Assembly (NCBI GenBank): GCA_958450365.1
Contig: CAUEEP010000759.1
Span: 1,436,001 to 1,500,000, forward strand
Length of the DNA: 64,000 bases
Direction: 5' to 3'
DNA from: Mesorhabditis belari
Lineage: Eukaryota; Nematoda; Chromadorea; Rhabditida; Rhabditidae
Position 1 is the stretch's first letter; each line of letters starts with the position of its first letter. Below the pieces are notes generated by a model. It saw only the letters and a program-made list of their open reading frames with translations, did not search any database and was not told the origin of the DNA. Of this stretch, positions 10,735 through 22,635 are shown one piece after another. The position numbers and the translations under genes are program-made.

Positions 10735-12472
10735 TTTCGAGAATCAAAATCAAGAAAATAAACGATTAAAGCTTGAAAATGAGAATTGAATCACAGTACT
10801 CGTTTATTAACACTCTTCACTTGAACAATCGTTCTTTGAATATTGAGCAATCGTTTCCTCACTAGTTCCTCACTAGTTTTTAAAATAAACAAATATAATC
10901 GTCAGTATAAAGTTAAGAGAAAAGATCGTTAAAGAGAAAAGATCGTTTCTCTAAGTGATGTGAATTTCTAAGTGATCGTTTGTAAGATCGTTTGTAAGAT
11001 TGTTTGTGAGATCGTTTGTAAGATCATTTCTAAGATCGTTTCTAAGATCGTTTGTAAGATCGTTTCTAAGTGATCGTTTCTAAGTGATCGTTTCTAAGTG
11101 ATCGTTTCTAGTGATCGTTTCTAAGATCGTTTCTAAGATCGTTTCTAAGATCGTTTCTAAGATCGTTTCTAAGTGATCGTTTCTAAGATCGTTTCTAAGT
11201 GATCGTTTCTAGTGATCGTTTCTAGTGATCATTTGTAAGATCGTTTGTAAGATCGTTTATAAGATCATTTGTAAGATCATTTCTAAGATCGTTTCTTCTC
11301 TAAGTGATGCGCCTACCGCTTCCGCCTTAAAAACGTGAACGCGCGCAATCGACGAAAAGAAAGAAAATTGAGAGAAAAGAGGGGATTTCTTTGTCTTTTC
11401 TGTTCTTTTTTTGTTCTTTTTTTGTTCATCTCTTCATCCGATTTGGACACTCGACGATCGTCGGGAGAAAAGTGAATGGCAAATGGATGAAAGAAAGAAA
11501 AAGAAGGAGGAGGGAAAGGAGGGAAAGAAGGGAAAACTTTTCCAATCCAGAAGCCGGCCAAAACGATCATTCTTTGGCTATTCTTTGGCTATTCTTTGTC
11601 TATTCATCGAGCTTTCTGTTGCCATTTGATTCGATTTCCTTTTAGTACTAGTGGTGTGCAGAAAAGTTGAATATCTTTTCTGTTTAGTAATTTAGAATAA
11701 CTCTTGCTATTTGATGCTTTAGAATCCAATTCATTTGATTTCTCTGATTCTCGTTTTTCTTCTATTTCTTCTGTCTCTATGGAAAGATCGTGTGTAAAGA
11801 TAATCAGATATATCTTCATCATACTACACGCCATAAATAATCCATTTTTATATAAGTCCATTTTTTAAGAGATTCTTCTCTGTTTCTTTCTTGTTTCCGT
11901 TCCGATTTTTGTTCCGTTTCTTTGTTGTACCCAAAATTCAGTGGATTGTTCGCATTTGGGGGAAGTGGTGGGTGTCAAAAAGTCGAAAAGAAAAAGAAGA
12001 AAAAGAAGAAAAGAAGAAAAGAAGAAAAAGAAGAAAAAGAAGAAAAAGCTGTCCAACACCCGAACCATTCAAAGAAATGGGTGAAAGAAAAGTTGAAGGG
12101 CAAAGAAGAAGTGAGAAGAAATTCGGAACACTGTTTCAAAGGAGATCAAAAAAAGAGAAAGAGAAAGAGAAAGAGAAAAGAAAGAGGAAGAGGAAGAGAA
12201 AAGAAAGAGAAAGAGAAAGAAAAGGATCACTTTTGGTGCGAAAAGCAAGCAAGCATTCATTGGAAAAGAAGCACCCATTCAAAAGCACTTCCGCACCATT
12301 CAAATCCATTTTTTTTGTATTGTGAATCGATGATTTTATCGAATTTTATCGAATTTTATCGAAAATCAGAAAGAAAGCTTGATTATTTGTGTATTAAAAT
12401 AGTTTTTTAATTGTATTTTTCAAAATTTCATGCACTTTTTTGTTTTTCAAAACATTTCCTCAATTTATTTAG
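10735..12472. other. Intergenic, no gene seen
   Basis: 10905-11305 is a 12-bp array (GATCGTTTCTAA). 11390-11540 and 11990-12230 are polypyrimidine and polypurine tracts whose overlapping Lys/Arg/Glu frames differ only by register and are not convincing genes. The promoter of the chitin-binding/LDLa gene should lie at the right end. Confidence 0.5.
10905..11305. repeat. 12-bp minisatellite, unit GATCGTTTCTAA
   Basis: About 30 degenerate copies, with alternating longer units carrying an inserted GTGATC. Confidence 0.85.
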
Positions 12473-15400
12473 ATGCAGATTGAATTGTTTCTCTTTTTCA
12501 CCTCAGCAACTCTTGCGTTTAGCTACGAGGAGAATTATGGAGCTCAGGTTGGAGAAGAAAGATCATTCAAATTCATTAACTATCATTAGCTATCATTAAC
12601 TCATTAACTAATCATTAGAAAATCCAAAAACCCACTAGAGAACGAAATTTTACAATTTTACAGGAGCATCACTCAGTCCGACCGATGGCCTCATCAGGAA
12701 ATATTCCTGTGGTTTCGGTGAGTTTAAAAAGCTAAAAATTGTTGTTGTTGAGTTGTTGAGTTGTTGAGTTTCAAGGATTTTCGCCATTCAATTTCACCTC
12801 TTCAACTCTTAATTAGACATGGGAAAATTCCAACCGAAACCCTAATTCCACCTTCGTTTTCCCAGCCGTCTCTTGGCCGATTGCTCTAAAATTTTGTCTA
12901 CAAACAGAGAATGCTAATTTCTATTTGTAAACAAAATTTCAGAACAATCGACCAAGAGACGGCTGAAAAAACGAAGGTGGAATTAGGTTTCGGTTGGAAT
13001 TTTCTCATGTTTACTCTTAATCATAATTGTAAACACAAAGATTGTGCTTTAGCTTCAAAATGTTTCCCAAAACCTTTCCAAAACCTTTCCAAAACCTTCC
13101 CCTTCCAAACGGCTAGTAATTACGAGATTAGAAAACTAGTGTTTCAAAATACACCTAGAATTATAGCAATTTTATTAATTTATTGAGTCTAATATAGTGA
13201 CTCAACTCAACTATATCGTCTAATAGCTCCATAATTCTCCTCGTAGCTAAAACGTGACTGCAAGTGTTATTCCAAATGAAATATTCAATCCGTTCCAAGC
13301 CGTATTGTGCCAAGATCTCATCGGGAAACTCTTTCTAAATCGTTATACATTAGAGGCTTTAAAGCTTTTCACTTACTCGATCACAATAGTTGATCTCATA
13401 GATGGATTTCGCGGTCGTTGTGATGACTGGAGCCTCGGTTGGATAGGGACGGGGTGGGAGCTGAAAAGAGAAACTTTTCGGCGAAAATCTGAAGAGCCAA
13501 AACTCTTTTTTAGTAGCTTCCCAATCTGTTCAACGTTTAGGAAGCTCATTATGGTACACTCTGCACTAAAGAACACACTCTAAACATTTTTCGTAGTGGA
13601 CTACGCAAGTGAACGTTTCACTTAACTTGAATTTTGAGTCAAGACGCATACCTTTTCTTTAGCTTTCTTTAGCTTTCTTTAGCTTTCTTAAGCTTTCTTT
13701 AGCTTTCTTTAGCTTTCTTTAGCTTTCTTTAGCTTTCTTTAGCTTTCTTTAGCTTTCTTTAGCTTTCTGGTGCTTAATTTGAAAGTCGCCTTGTTTGAAA
13801 ATCTATCATCTATTAGGTGACGATGAGATCTAGCGGGGGATTTGAGTCTTGAGCTTCTGTGAAAACTTTGGAAGCCACAAAATAGTCACTAACTCGGCTC
13901 ACCGGGGTGAACTACTATTAGAGAGAATCCGGTATTGCAACTAGGTTTGCAAGAAAAGCTTTGCCCGGATTTCAACTAGAATTTCTTAAAAACAAATCCA
14001 CCAATTCGAGAACACTTTTTTCTATCATTTACAAGTGAATTCCAAGAAATAACTCGTAAGAAATGATTGCGGCTAGGATAAGAAATGCGGCTACGGCTAC
14101 GGCTACGGCTACGGCTACGGCTACGGCTACGGCTACGGCTACGGCTACGGCTACGGCTGGCTACGGCTACGGCTACGGCTACGGCTACGGCTACGGCTAC
14201 GGCTACGGCTACTTGTCAGAACTTTTAGCAAACACTTACCTTTCTCAAATAATCTTTTTCCTAGACCAAGTAACTCCGAATTTACTTTCAAAAAAGAATT
14301 CTTTTATTTGAGGAATCGAGCACAGAGTTAGGCTCAATAGCTAGAGTTTCCATAATTCTGCCGCACTCTTTACCGTCGTCAAAATTTCTTGAAATAATCA
14401 AATGATCAAATGATTAATAATCAAATGATTAATAATCAAATGTTTAATAATTAAATGAGTAATAATCAAATGTTTAAATAATCAAATATTTATTAATCAA
14501 ATGTTTTCCAGGCATATTCCCCACAAAACCATCAATCGTCCTATGCTGAAGAACACCTATTCGGTCATTCACCCAGCACCTGAGAGCAATCCCTACATAA
14601 TTCCCAGGGTTTGTTGATTTAGGGCTTTAAAAATAATCAAGAAAAAATGGGTTTCTCGATTAATTGGCCAAATTTTATCGTAAAGGAGTGATTTTTGGTG
14701 AGGCAAAACAAAAAAAATGCTAACTTTCTTTCTCTGACTCAAAAAAACGGAAAGAAATATTAGAAACTAGAAAAATTTGAGTTATTTTCTTTTTTTTCAA
14801 AATCGTTTACCCATTGCTGTAAAGCTGTAAAGGCTATTCTCAAATTGAAAACAATGTTTTTATATCAATTATTTTAAATAATAACACCTTTAAAGTACTC
14901 TTGCTATCAAAATATTGATAAAAAGGAAGGTTGAACAAAAATAGTCGGGGTAGGCTAGTTTCCGCAACTTTTTTTGCGGGTCGTTTGCGCAACTTGCCAT
15001 AACTTTCTTTCTAAGTGGGCTAATCTTTATGATTTTGGTCTCATTTTGTAGATCTCAATAATTGCAACAAAATGAGACCAAAATCATAACGATTGGTCGA
15101 TTTAGAAGAAAGTTATGGCGAGTTGCGCAAACGACCCTGTTGCGCAAAGCTGCGGAAACTAGCCTACCCCAAATACTCTGTTATTTCTGATCAAACCCCG
15201 GGGAATATTTTGGTATGAAGCTGTAAAGGATTGTGTTTATGAATAGCTTTATGAAGCCTTGAAATTCCACTAATTGAAAGGAATTTGGATTAGTTTTGTT
15301 GTCAAACAAAATAAATTAAACTGATGGAATCTTTTCTTCAGGTAGATGAGGTGGATTCCTTGGACTTGTTCCCGTCACAGCCTGAACAACCAGAGGAACC

Positions 15401-18400
15401 CCATTTGCCGGATGTTCTCCCGCAATTCAAAGTCGTACAGCCGCCGGACTGGCTCTCGCAAACGCCGAAACCGGTAAAGAAAAATGGCTTTTAAATTGAA
15501 GCTTTAAATTGCTCGTAGAAAGTTCGTAGAAAAAGTTTGCACAGTTTTCACAGCATGATTTCTTAAACAAAAACCATGAATTCTTTCCAGATTTTTTTTA
15601 ATAAACTTGACTATATTTCAAAAAGTTTTTAACAGCAAATCACAGTGGGCTTCAGGCACTTTCCACTAGATTTAAAAACTATTTTACATTTTTTTGAGAG
15701 TTTCAAACTATAAACTTTCCAGTGCTGTAATTTTGCTTAAAATTAGCTTGCCTAGCGTTTTGCTCTTTAATCTATCTAGCTCCAGCTAGCTTTCTTTCCA
15801 ACCTAATAGATGATAGATTTTCAAACAAGGCGACTTTCAAATTAAGCACCAGAAAGCTAAAGAAAGCTAAAGAAAGCTAAAGAAAGCTAAAGAAAGCTAA
15901 AGAAAGCTAAAGAAAGCTAAAGAAAGCTAAAGAAAGCTAAAGAAAAGGTATGCGTCTTGACTCAAAATTCAAGTTAAGTGAAACGTTCACTTGCGTAGTC
16001 CACTACGAAAAATGTTTAGAGTGTGTTCTTTAGTGCAGAGTGTACCATAATGAGCTTCCTAAACGTTGAACAGATTGGGAAGCTACTAAAAAAGAGTTTT
16101 GGCTCTTCAGATTTTCGCCGAAAAGTTTCTCTTTTCAGCTCCCACCCCGTCCTTATCCAACCGAGGCTCCAGTCATCACAACGACCGCGAAATCCATCTA
16201 TGAGATCAACTATTGTGATCGAGTAAGTGAAAAGCTTTAAAGCCTCTAATGTATAACGATTTAGAAGGAGTTTCCCGATGAGATCTTGGCACAATACGGC
16301 TTGGAACGGATTGAATATTTCATTTGGAATAACACTTGCAGTCACGTTTTCTTTCAGTGCGCTATTGGGCAGACGTTTATGTTAAAGGTGGGTTATGCTT
16401 TAGGAAATTAACAAGAAGCAATGATTTAATCTAAGCTATTTGATGATTTAATCAGCATAAGCATCTAGTTCTCATGTCTAGCTGCAAATTATCAACTATA
16501 ACACAACTACAGCAACTATAACAACCTATTCCCTACAGCAACTATAGCAAGCTATTGCTGGGGTAATGAACTTTCATCTTTCGATCAACCTAAGAGATCC
16601 AAAGAGCAAGAGATCCAAAGAGCCATTGAAACATACTTTTACAGAACATTTATAACGTTCTTTTCTTTGCGAAAAGACTTTCTGCACAGTCTAATAGTAG
16701 ATTTAATGCCGTCTAAGTTGAAAGAATTGCAAGATTTGTCTTTAGACTTGCTTAGAAAGCATAAAAGTTTGAGTTAAGCTATCTTTCCATTACAAATATT
16801 TCCATAAATCTTATTGTCATCATATTTGAAGTACTGCTTTGTCTTAACGGCTTTGTCTTAACGGCTTTGTTTCAACGGTTTTGTTTTAATGGCTTTGTTT
16901 TAATGGCTTTGTTTTTACGGCTTTGTTTTTTTTATCTTTTTCCTTAAGCCTTCAAATTTTCTTATTTTCTAGTGCCCTTCCGAAGATGAAGCTTTCGATC
17001 GAGAGACGGTTAATTGCAATTTCCGGAATAGTGTCAAAGTGTGCCCGGAATATGATCACGTGATGCATTGCTGTAAGTTCATTGATTTCTAGAAAGAAGT
17101 CTAGAAAGAAGTCTAGAAGGAAGTCTAGAAGGAAGTCTAGAAAGAAGTCTAGAAAGAAGTCTAGAAAGAAAAGAAAAGAAAAGGAAAAGAAAAGGAAAAG
17201 ATTATAGAATGTGAAAAAAGAACGATTAAATGGGGAAAAATTTGATCAATTAAAGTTGTTGAAGAAGCAAGTGCATCGTTTCAAGTCTTTACTCCAATTT
17301 CAACAACATCAAAACACCTAAATGCAGTTGAAATCTAAGCATAAGCTTAATCATTCTTGTTCTAACAAAGTTTAGACTTTGTTAGAACAAGGTTTACTGA
17401 AATAAAACAAAATTTCAACTTTTTAGATGTTAGCAACAAGAATTGAGATTAGGAATTTAGCTCAAGAATTCGGAAATCATACAGTTCGCCTGGGACTTTG
17501 CCTGGGACCTTGCCTGGGACTTTGCCTGGGACACTTTAAAACTCAAGCTCAACACTTTGAAACCCTTTAAACCTTTAACTTAAAGTCACCTTTATCCCTT
17601 TTTCTTACAGCAATTCGCGATCAATGCACCCAGGACGAGTTCGCATGTTGCTCGCAACCACAGAAATGTTTGCCATTGATAAAGAGATGTGATGGACATT
17701 CGGATTGTGCTGATGGTGACGATGAGAATAATTGTCGTGAGTTCGAATTTGAAAGCAAATTGGGAAATTTCTTGCCACCTCTCTAGAGTCTAGAGCTTCA
17801 AAAATGACCGTAAATTTGACCTGAGTCATTATTGAATCTTTATTGAATCCTTATAGAATCCTTATCGAATCCTTATTGAATCCTTATTGAATTCTTATTG
17901 AATTCTTATTGAATCCTTATTGAATCCTTATAGAATCCTTATTGAACTCTTATTGAATCCTTATTGAATTCTTGTGAATTCCTTACTGAATCCTCATTGA
18001 ATCCTTATTGAATTCCTTATTGAATCCTTATTGATTCTTATTGATTCTTATTGAATCCTTATAGAATCCTTATTGAATCTTATTGTATCCTTATTGTATC
18101 CTCATTGAATCCTTATTGAATCCTTAATGATCCTTATAGAATCCTTATTGATCCTTATTGAATCCTTATTGATTCTTATTGAATTCTTATTGATTCTTGT
18201 TGAATTCTTATTGATTCTTATTGAATTCCTTATTGAATCCTTATTGAATCCTTATTGATTCTTATAGAATCCTTGTTGTATCCTTATAGAATCCTTATAG
18301 AATCCTTATTGAATCCTTATTGAATTCTTGAATTCACAAGTCAGTAACTATTAATCAATTCATTCTTGGGTCAAAGCGGCAAATTTTGAAACTTTGTCCA

Positions 18401-20767
18401 TTCCAACTTGTTGTAAACCAGGAAAGCCTTCACCAGCTTTTTTTCGACCTGTCCTGTCATTAGTTACATCACATTTAGGTGAAAGCACCAACTTTTGAAA
18501 CATTGATTTTTCCTAATCAATCAATCCAAATCAATCAATTTTCAGCTTCATGCCAACGTGATGAGTTCGCTTGTGTGAAGAGTGGGCAATGTATTCCGGC
18601 TGCGCAAAGGTTTTGAAATATTATAGCTATTTAAAATCTAAATCTATTACTTTACCGAGCAAAAAGGGACGATATTTTTGATGATACATTAACGTGGAAA
18701 TCTTTATTTTGTTTTATTTTGTTTTTGCTTAATTTGAAACATTATTTCAATTATTAGATTAGATTATTTAACATAAAAATATTCGAAATTTGGAGAAAAT
18801 GAATAAACTTGATAATGCAATGCTGAATCTGAAGTCGATTTGAAGTGAATTTGAAGTCTATTTGCTAATTCTTTTCCACAATTTCCAGATGTGACGGCAA
18901 TCCGGACGATTGCGGTGACGGGACGAATCTCGACGAGATCGGATGCAGTCGGAATGAAAGTTCGCACATTTTTCTTTATAGATTATAGTGTTTGGTAATA
19001 GCTTTGAAGTAATTCTGATTTTTAAGCTCTAGCAAGATCTTCAAGATCAACTTTTTTGCAGCTTGTGTCGGCAAATTCATGTGTCATTCATCGCTTGATG
19101 GGCCATCTTGTATCGATTATTCCCTTCATTGTGACGCGCATCGAGATTGTCAAAATGGAGAGGATGAAGTGAATTGCAGTGGGTTTTTTTGTTTTTCGGA
19201 AATCGAGATGATGCTTGAGAGGGGAATTTGTAATTAACTTTGAGAGCTTTTAAGAGGAACTTGATGGGTTAACTTGTTATATAGTTTCTTTTTCACTTTT
19301 CAGCTTAGTCACTATTTGCAAGTATTATAAATACTTGCGAAAAATGACTAGGCTCTTTCAATTGCTCTTTCCATTGATGGTTGGTCTGGTTGATCTAGAC
19401 CTCGGTCTGGTTGGTCTGGGCCTCGGTCTGGTTGGTCTGGTTGGTCTAGACCTCGGTCTGGTTGGTCTGGTTGATCTAGACCTCGGTCTGGTTGGTCTGG
19501 TTGATCTAGACCTCGGTCTGGTTGGTCTGGTTGATCTAGACCTCGGTCTGGTTGGTCTGGGCCTCGGTCTGGTCTGGTTGGTCCAGACCTCGGTCTGGTT
19601 GGTCTGGTTGATCTAGACCTCGGTCTGGTTGGTCTGGTTGATCTAGACCTCGGTCTGGTTGGTCTGGGCCTCGGTCTGGTTGGTCTGGTTGGTCTAGACC
19701 TCGGTCTGGTTGGTCTGGTTGATCTAGACCTCGGTCTGGTTGATCTAGACCTCGGTCTGGTTGGTCTGGTTGATCTAGACCTCGGTCTGGTTGATCTAGA
19801 CCTCGGTCTGGTTGGTCTGGTTGATCTAGACCTCGGTCTGGTTGGTCTGGTTGATCTAGACCTCGGTCTGGTTGGTCTGGTTGGTCTAGACCTCGGTCTG
19901 GTTGGTCTGGTTGATCTAGACCTCGGTCTGGTTGGTCTGGTTGATCTAGACCTCGGTCTGGTAGGTCTGGTTGATCTAGACCTCGGTCTGGTTGATCTAG
20001 ACCTCGGTCTGGTTGGTCTAGACCTCGGTCTGGTTGGTCTGGTTGATATAGACCTCGGTCTGGTTGGTCTTGAGCTATTAAAAATTTGGGTATACTGTAG
20101 CTGAATTTTGTAGAAACATTGAAAAATAAAAAGCCGGTTCTCCTATTAGAATGTTTACAATAGTTGAATTTTGGTCATAATATTAGACCAAAGTAACTTG
20201 GATTAAAAAAAGCATATCTCAACTCAGACAACGACAAATTATTGTTTTCAATGAGAGTTGAATGGCAGGTAGAGTCGGTTTGATCAAATGCAGAAAAGTG
20301 CTTTGAAAAGCAAGTGGAATGATGAGAAAAGCGTTTTCAAGCAATTTAAAATTTACCAATCTATTACCTCTATTACCAATCGCTTTAAAATTCTAATACC
20401 AATCAACGAATCAATTAAACATTGATTGAGCATTGATTGATTATTGATTGAACATTGTTTGATCATTGATTGATCATTGTTTGATCATTGATTGATCATT
20501 GTTTGATCATTGATTGACCACTGATTGATGATCATTGATTGGTATTAGAATTTTAAGAAAAACAACAACATTGTTAGCACTGGAACTTCTAAGACTTTCA
20601 ACTTTCAATTTGAACAAATTTGAATTTGAACAAACAAACAAATTCCAGAAGTGTCTGAAGCGAAATACATCCTTTGCGAGAACCAGAAGCAGCAAGTGCT
20701 CCGATCACAATGGTGTGATGGGACAGGCGATTGCGCTGATGGAAGTGATGAGAAATATTGTTTCTAG
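12473..20767 (+). CDS. Secreted protein: signal peptide, chitin-binding type-2, four LDLa modules
   Basis: Exons: 12473-12547, 12664-12717, 14512-14608, 15342-15473, 16139-16222, 16265-16387, 16973-17072, 17611-17736, 18546-18609, 18889-18959, 19062-19178, 20649-20767 (TAG). The first exon encodes a hydrophobic signal peptide of about 17 residues. Exons 3-5 are Pro-rich linker. Exons 6-7 form a peritrophin-A (CBM14) chitin-binding module with its spaced cysteines. Exon 8, exons 9-10, exon 11 and exon 12 each form an LDL-receptor class A repeat with Cys-Asp-Gly and an acidic calcium-binding end (for example CADGDDEN). The product probably binds chitin outside the cell, in cuticle, pharynx or eggshell, and may recruit ligands through LDLa modules. 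No protease domain follows. All joins keep phase except 12717 to 14512, which implies a missed exon of 3n+2 bases. About 387 residues are seen. Confidence 0.88.
12814..13010. mobile_element. Palindromic fold-back element (about 200 bp)
   Basis: Left arm 12814-12897 and right arm 12930-13010 are near-complementary. The ends read ACATGGGAAAATTCCAACCG and complement, with a loop of about 30 bp. It lies in intron 2 of the chitin-binding gene and is non-coding. Confidence 0.8.
13224..13252 (-). repeat. Antisense scrap of exon 1
   Basis: Complement of 12518-12544 (part of exon 1). It abuts the left arm of the large inverted repeat at a short TTT/AAA overlap. Confidence 0.85.
13249..13817 (-). repeat. 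Left arm of large inverted repeat (copy of exons 5-6)
   Basis: Near-identical inverted copy of 15802-16350, including exon 5, the start of exon 6 and an AGCTTTCTTT decamer array. Reading frames on the + strand here are antisense to real exons and should not be annotated as genes. Confidence 0.9.
13817..13934. mobile_element. MITE family 1, partial copy 5
   Basis: Right half of MITE family 1 (interior plus right TIR). It begins exactly where the left arm of the large inverted repeat ends. Confidence 0.75.
14081..14213. repeat. (GGCTAC)n hexamer array
   Basis: About 22 hexamers with one phase slip. Frames read Ala-Thr or Gly-Tyr. It lies inside intron 2 of the chitin-binding gene and I do not take it as an exon. 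Confidence 0.9.
14946..15172. mobile_element. Palindromic fold-back element
   Basis: Arms of about 100 bp starting GGGGTAGGCTAGTTTCCGCA and ending in the complement, with a short central loop. Intronic and non-coding. Confidence 0.8.
15520..15807. repeat. Dispersed repeat, blocks in permuted order
   Basis: Inverted relative to 5680-5965 and with the two blocks swapped (Y-X). It leads directly into the right arm of the inverted repeat. Confidence 0.7.
15802..16350 (+). repeat. Right arm of large inverted repeat (original copy)
   Basis: Contains the functional exon 5 and the beginning of exon 6. It is treated as the source because it lies in phase with neighbouring exons. Confidence 0.9.
17820..18335. 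repeat. 11-bp minisatellite (ATTGAATCCTT)
   Basis: About 45 degenerate units in the intron between LDLa modules 1 and 2. Confidence 0.9.
19380..20070. repeat. Minisatellite of CTCGGTCTGGTTGGTCTGG-type units
   Basis: About 690 bp of alternating sub-units (GGTCTGGTTGGTCTGGTTGA then TCTAGACCTC) in the last intron, between LDLa modules 3 and 4. It gives a Gly/Leu/Val frame that is not a gene. Confidence 0.9.
20400..20545. repeat. TGATTGATCATTGTT tandem repeat
   Basis: Short array just upstream of the last exon of the chitin-binding/LDLa gene. Confidence 0.75.
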
Positions 20768-21339
20768 CTTTGTTTCCAACTTTATTTTTATATTTGCTTT
20801 ACTTTTTAAGATTAATTTAATTTATTTGAAAGATTTCTATGTACATTTCGTTGTTTTTTTTGTTTTTTTTTTTGGTTGGTGAACCAAATGAGAAAAATTC
20901 AAAGAATTCTTCTTCAAGAAGAAAGTATCATTCATCAGTGAATTTTCTAGAGAAATTGAATATTATTTTAAATTTCTATAATTTTAAATTAATGCTTTCA
21001 TCAAAGACGGGAATTTTTGCTTAAAATAAATATTTGAAAAGAGAAAATTGAGATTTAATATTGGGTTGATGGAAAAGTCTTTTCCGATTTTTTGGGGAGA
21101 GTACCTTTTTGGGAGAGTACGTTTGTCCAATTTCAACGTTTTATAGCTCATCTTAAAGCTGAATTCAAGACGGATCGATTGGTAAAAACCGTTTTGAGAT
21201 ATCTCTTTTCTAAAAGTTTTTACAGCTATTTTAATAAAGGGCGGCAGAGCCAAAAAATGGCTGTTTTCACGTTTCGTTAGTTTTCCATGCAGAAACCTAG
21301 GCTAAAAACATGTGTTTCGTGATATACTTGAAACAATAC

Positions 21340-21772
21340 TTGAAACATATTGATTTGTTGTAGCTGATGATACTCCGATGGCCGGAGTATCATCGCTCGG
21401 AGGGAAACCCACAAAAGTCGAACCCACGACTATCCCGACGTTGCTTAACTTGGCAAATCGGACGGGATAGATCTTCCTGCTCATCTCATGGAGTGTAGTC
21501 TTATCGGCTTGCAAGGCGTCTGTCCTGGCGTTGAAAGTGCAGAGTCGGAGGCTTGGGCTTTGTCGTTGCGTTTCGTTCCTTGATCCGTTGTCCATATGGC
21601 ATCCTGATGCCCCGAGATTGGATCGCCTCTCGGCCTTTGCTTGATCCCACGATGCCGGAAGAGAGCAGGGAGGCCGTGCGGGGTACTGAGGCAGAAGTGT
21701 AGTTGTCGTAGCCGATGATACTCCGATGGCCGGGCTGGGACGAGAGGAGGGGAACCCACGAAAGTCGAACAC
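21340..21772 (-). pseudogene. LINE (RTE/CR1-like) endonuclease N-terminal fragment
   Basis: The - strand reads a decayed stretch containing RLCTFNART, the usual beginning of the apurinic endonuclease in RTE-type non-LTR elements. Frame breaks and lack of the catalytic core show it is dead. It is inverted relative to the 3' LINE fragment downstream. Confidence 0.6.
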
Positions 21773-21870
21773 ACGACTATCCGAAAGTCGAACCTATCGA
21801 ACACACGACTATCCAAAAGTCGAGCCCATCGAACACACGACTATCCAAAAGTCGAATCCACGACTACGAT
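21726..21870. repeat. Short repeat CGAACACACGACTATCC
   Basis: Four imperfect units at the edge of the LINE fragment, perhaps a slippage product of LINE 5' sequence. Confidence 0.6.
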
Positions 21871-22074
21871 ACCAATTAGGTTTCAATATAATTTATGATT
21901 TCCTGTGGAAGTTCGGAAATTTGTTTGTAAAATTTGAAATTTGTAATCTTGAATGTAAAAGCGGTATTAAATATTTAGCACAAAGCGTTAGAAAACAAAT
22001 TGCTTATCTTTGAATATCTTTGAATATCTTTTTCTTTTTCTTTTTCTTTTTCTATTTATTAAACTTCAAGACCT

Positions 22075-22500
22075 AAGAAGTACGGATATGCGTCAGCTCT
22101 CGGGACTCAGCGATCCAGTGGAAGTGATCGAGAGAAAAAGACTCTGATGGGCCAGAAGGCCAGAAGGGCCAGAAGGCCAGAGTGGCCAGAAGAATAGACG
22201 ACAGATGGACGATACGGATGACAGAGTGGCTACCACGAGACCAGAAGAGGCCCATCGGAAGACCAGCAACAAGGTGGAGCACAAGAGTGGCAGCGACGGT
22301 CAGAGAAAGGATGGCTAGAGTGCAACCAGCACAAGCAAGTCGAAGACTTCGAACCAGGAACAAACAAGATAGGAAACACTGGATGACAATAGCAAGGGAT
22401 AGAGAAATGTGGAAGCAGGTTGTGATCTGCGCAAATAGGAACACCTAAGTGCGAAGACAGATCAAAAAACACATTGATTTTCAAGGGGAAAATGATAAAT
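22075..22500 (+). pseudogene. LINE reverse transcriptase C-terminal fragment and 3' end
   Basis: The + strand frame at 22182-22447 carries DRWTIRMTEWLPRD, then KRPIGRPATRW and a terminal W-rich segment ending at a stop. This is the conserved C-terminal tail of RTE-type LINE ORF2 proteins. Only the tail is present. Confidence 0.7.
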
Positions 22501-22635
22501 AACAATTAGAAAGATCAAAAAAGAAGAAGAAGAAAGAAGAAAGACTTGAAAAAAATCGATTTCTTGACAACTTTTTCTTTCTTTTCTTTCTCAACACAAA
22601 TCATTAACAAATGCTCTGAAAGATCTTCAAATTTT

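Larger units (their letters stand above)
20768..22635. other. 3' UTR and transposon-filled spacer
   Basis: An AT-rich 3' UTR has a possible AATAAA near 21027. LINE fragments follow at 21340-22500, then a purine-rich tract at 22505-22550. Confidence 0.5.

Noticed and set aside
11391..12410. Overlapping Lys/Arg/Glu-rich frames of 60-162 residues on both strands
   Set aside because: Several registers of the same polypurine tract are open at once, and none has a domain, signal peptide or clean splice structure.
13254..13583. 109-residue frame on the + strand, with a twin at 16016-16345 on the - strand
   Set aside because: Both are antisense to exons 5-6 of the chitin-binding gene. They look conserved only because of the inverted duplication.
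14063..14311. Ala-Thr / Gly-Tyr repeat frame
   Set aside because: Hexamer microsatellite inside an intron; a phase slip breaks either reading.
19335..19616. Gly/Leu/Val repeat frame in the minisatellite
   Set aside because: It lies within an intron that separates two LDLa exons in phase.
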